A stretch of DNA of 20,194 nucleotides from Candidatus Omnitrophota bacterium. Its GTDB lineage: Bacteria > Omnitrophota > Gorgyraeia > Gygaellales > Profunditerraquicolaceae. How positions within the stretch are numbered: the stretch's first letter is position 1; every line of letters starts with the position of its first letter. Below, in pieces: positions 15,025 to 20,194 of this stretch. A model generated the notes under the pieces. That model saw only the letters and a list, made by a program, of their open reading frames with translations. It was not told the DNA's origin and ran no database searches. A program made the position numbers and the translations under genes. Location: NCBI GenBank assembly GCA_028715095.1, contig JAQUSM010000004.1, positions 1-20,194 on the forward strand, read 5' to 3'.

Positions 15025-15053
15025 TTGATTTAAGCAGCCTGTTCCTATATAAT
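15025..15053 (+). promoter_or_regulatory. Second, downstream sigma70-type promoter for bamA (near-leaderless start)
   Basis: TTGATT (15025-15030) and a perfect TATAAT (15048-15053) are 17 bases apart. Initiation about 7 bases after the -10 box would fall at about 15060, two bases before the bamA ATG, giving an almost leaderless mRNA. This fits the absence of a Shine-Dalgarno before bamA. Prediction from sequence only. Confidence 0.42.
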
Positions 15054-15061
15054 AACCCTAA

Positions 15062-17458
15062 ATGCGCAGATTAATCCTAATATCTTTAACCACCTTCCTC
15101 CTTTTTGTTAGCGTATCTTTTGTTTTTGCTGAGGAAAATCCACAGGGTCAGCCCCAGGGGAATTCCGCTGTTTCTTCCGCTGAAGCGCCTTCAGTAAAGA
15201 ATGTCACTGCCATAGAAGTCAAGGGTAATAAATCTATCAGCACCAATGTCATTATTTCCAAGATGAAGACGCGCATTGGAAGCGCCTATCAGGAAAATAT
15301 CATCAGCGATGATTTAAAAAGGCTTTACCTCTTGGGTTTCTTCAGTGATATTAAAATAGACACCGAAGCCTATAAGGATGGGTTGAAAATTATCCTTAAT
15401 GTTGTAGAAAGGCCGATTATAGAGAAGATTAATTTTACGGGCATAAACCGGATTACTTTGAAGGAAGACAAAATAAAGCAGCAGTTGAAATCAAGAGAGA
15501 CGCAGTATCTGGATTATCCCAGCTTGAGCGAAGACGTGCGTACTTTAAAGAAGATGTATGAAAAGATAGGTTATAACCAGTCTGATATTACCTATAAGGT
15601 TGAGCTAAACGCTGAAACGAACAAGGCTGTGATAGGTTTTCATGTTGTTGAGGGCCAGAAGGTGCGGATTAAGGATATTATCATTCAGGGAAATAAGTCT
15701 TTTTCAAGCGGCCGTATCCTGAAGCTGCTTAAAACCAAGCGAGCCTGGTTTTTTAACGCGGGGGTTTTAAAAGAAGAGGTATTAAGCGAAGATATGGAGC
15801 GCGTCAAGTCATTCTACCAACGTGAAGGTTTTACTGATGTAACGGTAGAGAATGAAATTAATCCCGACGCTAAAAAGGCGTATTTGTTATATATTACGAT
15901 TAAGGTTGTTGAGGGCAAGAAGTATCTTGTGGGCTCGGTTCTTATCCAGGGCAATAAGGATATCACTGAAAAAGCTATTCTTAGCCGCCTGAGCGAATGT
16001 GTGCCGGGCAAGGTTTTTAGCGCGGATGCGATGAAAAAGGATATTATCAGCATGCAAGGTTTATATTTTGACCGCGGGTATATAGCCGCGCAGGTCCAGG
16101 AGTCCGTAATAGTTAACCCGGAAACCAGCCGCGTGGATATAACCTATGCAATTATCGAAAACCAGGTAGTTTATGTGGACAAGATTAAAGTCCGCGGCAA
16201 TATTAAAACTAAAGATGTGGTTATCCGCAGGGAGATGAGGATCCACCCCGGAGAGAAATTTGACGGAGAAAAACTGCGCCGCAGCAAAGAAAGGCTGACA
16301 AATTTAGGATACTTTGAAGAGGTAAGCTATGATACCGAGGATACTCAAACTCCCGATAAAAAGAATTTAGTGGTTGATGTGAAGGAGTCTAAGACAGGGG
16401 CTTTTAGCTTCGGCGGCGGATATAGCACGGTTGACCAGTTTGTGGGTTTTGTGGAGGTTGAACAGAAAAACTTTGACTGGAGGAACTGGCCGTATTTTAC
16501 AGGCGCCGGGCAGAACTTAAAGCTGCGCGCTTCTATCGGCAACTTAAGCAACGGTTTTGAGTTGAGTTTTACCGAGCCGTGGATGTTTGATTACCCGGTT
16601 TCTTTCGGTTTTGACCTTTACCGGCGTACGCACGATCGAGATACTGAAACAGGTTACGGCTATGATGAACAAGTTACCGGAGGGGATCTGCGTTTAGGTA
16701 AAGAAATATCCGAATATTTAAGAGGCGATCTTATGTATCGATTGGATCAAATAAAGATCAGTAATCCTAGTACGACGACTGATAAAGATTTAAATGATGA
16801 AGTAGGCACAAATGTGATTAGCGTTATTTCTCCCGGCTTGACCTATGATTCCAGGGATAATGTCTTTGATACCAGGAAAGGTAATTTACTAACTGCTTCC
16901 TTTGATTTTGCCGGTGGCCCGCTTGGTGGGGATAAGAATTATACAAAATTTTTTACCAGGGCCTCACATTATTTTCCAATGCCCAGAGGGGCTGTACTTG
17001 AGCTAAGGGGCAGGCTTGGTTTGGCCGAACCTTATGGCAGCACAGAAAAAATCCCTATTTATGAAAGATTCTTTGCCGGAGGCGCTTATACAATCAGAGG
17101 TTATGGGGAAAGAAAATTGGGGCCAGTTACTAATACTTCTGATCATGATCCTCTGGGTGGCGCATCTATGGCAGTAGGTAATATTGAGTACACCTATCCT
17201 TTGTTTAGTTTTTTAAAAGTTGCGGCTTTTTATGATGTAGGTAATGTCTGGGAAAAAATAGGTGATATATTCTCAAATAAAGACGCCAATGGAGTAGCTG
17301 ACAGCGGAGGGTTGAAATCCGGTTTTGGTTTAGGCCTGCGTATTAAAACCCCGATTGGCCCGATAATGCTGGATTACGGTATACCTATGGATAAAGAGCC
17401 CGGTGAAAGCAGCAAGAAGAGCGGGCAATTCCATTTCAGTGCCAGCCATGGATTCTAA
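15062..17458 (+). CDS. bamA: Outer-membrane protein assembly factor BamA
   Basis: BamA inserts beta-barrel proteins into the outer membrane. Residues 1-24 form a signal peptide (MRRL, hydrophobic core, FVFA|EE). Five POTRA domains follow, at about 45-119, 120-200, 201-287, 288-370 and 371-447, each with the V-x-G-N-K-x-I / L-x-x-L-G-F pattern. The 16-stranded barrel covers about 450-798. Loop 6 carries the invariant IRGYGE with Arg679-Gly680-Tyr681, and the chain ends in HFSASHGF with the C-terminal aromatic needed for outer-membrane targeting. At 798 residues it is the normal length. Five POTRAs and a following skp-lpxD argue for BamA rather than TamA. The ATG at 15062 has no ribosome-binding site; two promoter candidates lie just upstream. 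It proves the cell has an outer membrane. Confidence 0.97.
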   Translation: MRRLILISLTTFLLFVSVSFVFAEENPQGQPQGNSAVSSAEAPSVKNVTAIEVKGNKSISTNVIISKMKTRIGSAYQENIISDDLKRLYLLGFFSDIKIDTEAYKDGLKIILNVVERPIIEKINFTGINRITLKEDKIKQQLKSRETQYLDYPSLSEDVRTLKKMYEKIGYNQSDITYKVELNAETNKAVIGFHVVEGQKVRIKDIIIQGNKSFSSGRILKLLKTKRAWFFNAGVLKEEVLSEDMERVKSFYQREGFTDVTVENEINPDAKKAYLLYITIKVVEGKKYLVGSVLIQGNKDITEKAILSRLSECVPGKVFSADAMKKDIISMQGLYFDRGYIAAQVQESVIVNPETSRVDITYAIIENQVVYVDKIKVRGNIKTKDVVIRREMRIHPGEKFDGEKLRRSKERLTNLGYFEEVSYDTEDTQTPDKKNLVVDVKESKTGAFSFGGGYSTVDQFVGFVEVEQKNFDWRNWPYFTGAGQNLKLRASIGNLSNGFELSFTEPWMFDYPVSFGFDLYRRTHDRDTETGYGYDEQVTGGDLRLGKEISEYLRGDLMYRLDQIKISNPSTTTDKDLNDEVGTNVISVISPGLTYDSRDNVFDTRKGNLLTASFDFAGGPLGGDKNYTKFFTRASHYFPMPRGAVLELRGRLGLAEPYGSTEKIPIYERFFAGGAYTIRGYGERKLGPVTNTSDHDPLGGASMAVGNIEYTYPLFSFLKVAAFYDVGNVWEKIGDIFSNKDANGVADSGGLKSGFGLGLRIKTPIGPIMLDYGIPMDKEPGESSKKSGQFHFSASHGF

Positions 17459-17477
17459 AATAAACAATTATTAACCA

Positions 17478-17522
17478 ACACCCCGCGCTTATAAGGTATT
17501 GCGCGGGTGTGCCCTTGTGGGC
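17478..17522 (+). promoter_or_regulatory. Structured bamA-skp intercistronic leader: two adjacent hairpins
   Basis: ACACCCCGCGC (17478-17488) pairs with GCGCGGGTGT (17501-17510) over 10 pairs with one bulged C, closing a 12-base loop. Immediately after, GCCC (17511-17514) pairs with GGGC (17519-17522) around TTGT. The skp Shine-Dalgarno GAGGAGGA follows at 17523. There is no T-run, so this is not a terminator. A role in mRNA stability or in setting the bamA to skp ratio is inference. Confidence 0.55.
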
Positions 17523-17536
17523 GAGGAGGAAGTAAA

Positions 17537-18046
17537 ATGAGAAAAGCAGCAATGGTTTTATGGTCGGCTGTAGCAATCTGTAGTTTATTTATATTTGTGG
17601 GAAGCGCCCAGGCCGCGGATAAATTCGGTTACATTGATTTAAGCCGCACCTTTAGCGAATATAACAAAACCAAAGGATATGATAAAAATCTAAATGATAA
17701 AGAAAAGACCTATACCGATGATCGCGATAAGAAAGTAGCTGAACTTAAAGCTCTCCAGGATAAATTTAATTTACTCAATGATAAGGAAAGAGAAGCCAAA
17801 AAAGGCGAGCTTGAAGCCAAGATGAAGGTCTTCCAGGATGCTGACCGAAAGATGCAGGAAGAACTGCGTAAAGAGCAGGATGAGAAGATGAAAGAGATCC
17901 TTAAGGATATCGAAGAGGCGGTAAAGAAATACGCGGAAAAAGAAGGCTATACCATGGTTTTTAATGACCGGGTGTTGGTATATCAGAATAAAGCCCTGGA
18001 GATTACAAACCAGATTATCGAGGCCTTAAACAAAAGCAGCAAATAA
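17537..18046 (+). CDS. skp: Skp/OmpH-family periplasmic chaperone
   Basis: Skp is a trimeric periplasmic holdase that carries unfolded outer-membrane proteins to the Bam complex. The ATG at 17537 is preferred over the in-frame ATG at 17507. It has a strong GAGGAGGA at 17523-17530, and the signal peptide starts here: MRKAAM, hydrophobic core, and site SAQA|ADK after residue 26. The mature part begins with KFGYIDLSRTFSEY, the usual OmpH strand. A long Lys/Glu/Asp-rich coiled coil follows (about 50-135, forming the tentacles), and then the closing strand YTMVFNDRVLVYQNKALEIT. The 169-residue length is normal. It lies between bamA and lpxD exactly as in proteobacteria. Confidence 0.93.
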   Translation: MRKAAMVLWSAVAICSLFIFVGSAQAADKFGYIDLSRTFSEYNKTKGYDKNLNDKEKTYTDDRDKKVAELKALQDKFNLLNDKEREAKKGELEAKMKVFQDADRKMQEELRKEQDEKMKEILKDIEEAVKKYAEKEGYTMVFNDRVLVYQNKALEITNQIIEALNKSSK

Positions 18047-18058
18047 AATATATCCATA

Positions 18059-19099
18059 ATGTTACATAAGACACTGAATGAAATAGCCAAGCTTATTGAC
18101 GGCAAGGTCGTCGGTAACGGCGATACCTTAATCACCGGTGTTTCAGGCATAAAAGAAGCGGCGGAGGGGGATATTACCTTCCTTGCTAATCCTAAATACA
18201 GTTCGCTTATGGATAAAACGCGGGCTGCTGCGATTATTACTTCTTCTGATGCCCAGAAAACCGCCAAGCCGGTTATTTTAACTGATAACCCCTCTCTGGC
18301 ATTTGCCAAGATCATCTCTATGTTTATGCCTGATGATGAGGGCCATCCCCAGGGGATAGATTATACCGTGGTTATGGGCAAGAATGTAACCCTGGGTAAA
18401 GATGTGGCTATCGGCCCTTATGTGGTTATCGGTGATAATGTTTCTATAGGGGATAACACGATAATTTACGCCGGCTGTTTTGTCGGTCATCACAGTAAAA
18501 TCGGGAACCAGACATTAATTTATCCGCATGTTTCAATTCGCGAGCGCATTAGTATCGGCAACCGTGTAATTATCCATTCCGGCACTGTAATCGGTTCGGA
18601 TGGTTTTGGGTTTGCCACGATCAAGGGATCACATCACAAGATACCCCAGGTGGGGACAGTCGAGATTGCTGATGACGTGGAGATCGGGGCCAATGTCACT
18701 ATTGACCGGGCGCGCTTTGACAAGACTGTTATCGGCCGCGGAACTAAAATTGATAACCTTGTGCAGATTGCCCACAATGTGATTATCGGCGAGAACTCAT
18801 TGATTGTCGCCCAGGTGGGAATATCCGGCAGTACGATTATCGGCAACAATGTCACTTTAGCCGGTCAAGCCGGTTTAGTCGGCCATATTACCATTGGAGA
18901 TAACGCGATTGTGACCGCGCAATCCGGTGTAGCTAAATCTGTGCCTGCGGATACCATGGTTTCCGGCTATCCGGCCAGGCCTTTTATGACCACCCAGAGG
19001 GCAAATGCCAGCCTGCAGAACCTGCCTAAGCTGTTTGATTTAGTCAAGGAGTTGAAGAAAAAGGTTGAAGAGTTGGAAGCCAGGTTAAATAAAAAATAA
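18059..19099 (+). CDS. lpxD: UDP-3-O-acylglucosamine N-acyltransferase
   Basis: LpxD adds the N-linked hydroxyacyl chain from acyl-ACP to UDP-3-O-acyl-glucosamine, the third step of lipid A synthesis. The 346 residues contain the N-terminal uridine-binding domain (about 1-100, with GVSGIKEAAEGDITFLANPK), a left-handed beta-helix of hexapeptide repeats (about 105-315), and a C-terminal helix LPKLFDLVKELKKKVEELEA. The catalytic His239 is in NLVQIAHNVIIG, and GSDGFGFA matches the conserved acyl-binding region. The length equals the E. coli family range. The ATG at 18059 lacks a clear Shine-Dalgarno. The TAA overlaps the lpxC-fabZ ATG by one base, so the two should be co-translated. LpxC acts immediately before LpxD in the pathway. 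Confidence 0.97.
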   Translation: MLHKTLNEIAKLIDGKVVGNGDTLITGVSGIKEAAEGDITFLANPKYSSLMDKTRAAAIITSSDAQKTAKPVILTDNPSLAFAKIISMFMPDDEGHPQGIDYTVVMGKNVTLGKDVAIGPYVVIGDNVSIGDNTIIYAGCFVGHHSKIGNQTLIYPHVSIRERISIGNRVIIHSGTVIGSDGFGFATIKGSHHKIPQVGTVEIADDVEIGANVTIDRARFDKTVIGRGTKIDNLVQIAHNVIIGENSLIVAQVGISGSTIIGNNVTLAGQAGLVGHITIGDNAIVTAQSGVAKSVPADTMVSGYPARPFMTTQRANASLQNLPKLFDLVKELKKKVEELEARLNKK

Positions 19100-20194
19100 T
19101 GGAAAAACAGAAGACAATTGCCAGCCCAGTTTCACTTTCCGGAGTCGGGATACATACGGGGAATAAAGTAAACATAACTTTTAAACCCGCGCAGGCCTCT
19201 TCCGGAGTGGCTTTTATCCGCACGGATATCCCCGGAGCCCCGAGAATACAGGCTAATGTGCAGTCATTCCTGGCGGCTAAGTTCAGCCGCCGCAGTTCTA
19301 TAGGAAATAATGAGATAGAGGTGCAGACGATTGAGCATCTTATGTCCGCTTTGTCCAGCCTGGGAATAGACAATATTGATATAGAGATAGATAATAATGA
19401 ACTTCCGGGTTTGGATGGAAGCGCGATTAAGTTCGTAGAGGCGCTTGAAAAATCCGGGATAGTCGAACAAGAACAGGAAAAATATATACACGTAATCAAA
19501 GAGCCTATATCTATCGAGGATGGGGCATCTTCGATTACCATTGTTCCGGCAAAGGAATTTAAGATTTCCTATACTTTAAATTATGATCATCCTTTGCTAG
19601 AGGCGCAATTCTTAGAAATTTGCGTTAATGCGGGATCCTTTAAAACCGAGATTGCCCCGGCGCGCACTTTCTGTCTTGAGAGCGAAGCATCTGAATTACA
19701 AAACCAGGGTTTAGGTTTAGGCGCTAATTATGAGAATACCCTGGTTGTAGGCAGAACGGGAGTAATTAAAAATAAACTGAGGTTTAAAGATGAGTTTGTC
19801 AGGCATAAGATACTTGATTTGATCGGTGACCTCGGCCTGGCCGGCTGTCCTATCCGGGGACATGTGATCGCCTTAAAAAGCGGGCATTCTTTAAACTTAA
19901 AAATTGCCCAGAAGATCTTTGAACAGAAAACAAAAGCACAAGGAGCCAGGACTATGGAAGGGGTTTTAGATGTTAGTGAAATTATGAAGATCATCCCGCA
20001 CCGGGAACCGTTTTTGTTTGTGGATCGGGTAAACATTTTAGAAAAAGGCAAGCGCGCGGTGGGTATTAAGAATGTAACTATAAACGATTATTTTTTTAGA
20101 GGCCATTTCCCGGGTCGTCCGGTTATGCCCGGGGTAATCACTGTTGAGGCTATGGCCCAAGTTGCCGCGGTAATGATGCTTGCTTCCGAAGAAA
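19099..20194 (+). CDS. lpxC/fabZ: LpxC-FabZ fusion: UDP-3-O-acyl-GlcNAc deacetylase / 3-hydroxyacyl-ACP dehydratase (3' end outside window)
   Basis: A single open frame runs from ATG 19099, which shares a base with the lpxD stop, to the right edge (365 codons, no stop). Residues 1-280 are LpxC, the zinc deacetylase committing UDP-3-O-acyl-GlcNAc to lipid A. QTIEHLMSAL gives Glu79 and the zinc ligand His80; FVRHKILDLIGDL gives the ligands His236 and Asp240; GVGIHTG and ELPGLDGSA are conserved. After a short linker, residues from about 288 on are FabZ: MKIIPHREPFLFVDRV, then RGHFPGRPVMPGVITVEAMAQ with catalytic His336 and Glu350. FabZ dehydrates 3-hydroxyacyl-ACP, the same pool LpxA and LpxD draw on. 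Such fusions are known in Bacteroidota and some other phyla. The C-terminal end of FabZ is missing only because the window stops. Confidence 0.96.
   Translation, partial: MEKQKTIASPVSLSGVGIHTGNKVNITFKPAQASSGVAFIRTDIPGAPRIQANVQSFLAAKFSRRSSIGNNEIEVQTIEHLMSALSSLGIDNIDIEIDNNELPGLDGSAIKFVEALEKSGIVEQEQEKYIHVIKEPISIEDGASSITIVPAKEFKISYTLNYDHPLLEAQFLEICVNAGSFKTEIAPARTFCLESEASELQNQGLGLGANYENTLVVGRTGVIKNKLRFKDEFVRHKILDLIGDLGLAGCPIRGHVIALKSGHSLNLKIAQKIFEQKTKAQGARTMEGVLDVSEIMKIIPHREPFLFVDRVNILEKGKRAVGIKNVTINDYFFRGHFPGRPVMPGVITVEAMAQVAAVMMLASEE

Noticed and set aside
17507..17536. Upstream in-frame ATG adding ten residues (MCPCGRGGSK) to the Skp-like protein
   Set aside because: It lies inside the hairpin arm, has no ribosome-binding site, and would put a Cys/Gly-rich stretch before a normal signal peptide that starts at 17537 behind a strong Shine-Dalgarno.
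795..20051. Numerous minus-strand and out-of-frame ORFs of 60-165 codons
   Set aside because: All lie opposite or inside well-recognised genes, show no family resemblance and have no ribosome-binding sites; they are shadows of the coding strand.

Overview
This window reads as a chromosomal core segment of a diderm (outer-membrane-bearing) bacterium, most likely a member of candidate phylum Omnitrophota or a nearby PVC/Elusimicrobia-type lineage. The outer membrane is inferred from bamA, a Skp-like chaperone, lpxD and an lpxC-fabZ fusion. The lineage is an inference from the gene mixture: Firmicutes-like order (spoVG-glmU-prs-rplY-pth; rpsF-ssb-rpsR-rplI-dnaB), delta-proteobacteria-like placement of tRNA-Gln near ispE/prs, a split transketolase and the LpxC-FabZ fusion. 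All recognised genes lie on the + strand. Intergenic gaps are under 120 bases once a 36-codon gene is counted. I see no mobile element, CRISPR array or rRNA.

Layout. Positions 3-521: end of a GNAT acetyltransferase. 574-3237: a large GH94-type glycoside phosphorylase homologue. 3245-4198: a near-consensus promoter and hisG. 4220-4330: a 36-residue very basic COX24/mS38-like ribosomal mini-protein. 4405-7123: an exported TPR protein followed by two transketolase subunits, joined by one-base TAATG overlaps. 7142-8452: ispE and a SpoVG variant carrying an inserted four-cysteine zinc ribbon. 8465-8535: tRNA-Gln(TTG). 8559-12072: glmU, prs, rplY/ctc, pth. 12065-14988: rpsF, ssb, rpsR, rplI, dnaB. 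14995-20194: two tandem promoter candidates, then bamA, skp/ompH, lpxD and lpxC-fabZ, the last running off the right edge.

The genes supply precursors and machinery for growth. Transketolase and Prs make pentose phosphates and PRPP, which HisG consumes. GlmU makes UDP-GlcNAc for peptidoglycan and lipid A. LpxD and LpxC-FabZ use it for lipid A, while BamA and Skp assemble outer-membrane proteins. L25, S6, S18, L9, Pth and the COX24-like peptide serve the ribosome; SSB and DnaB serve replication.

The most unusual items are the SpoVG with a zinc ribbon spliced into its core, the tiny COX24-like gene, an SSB without the acidic xIPF tip, a possible near-leaderless promoter for bamA, and a structured bamA-skp intercistronic region. 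Everything else is well-conserved housekeeping content.
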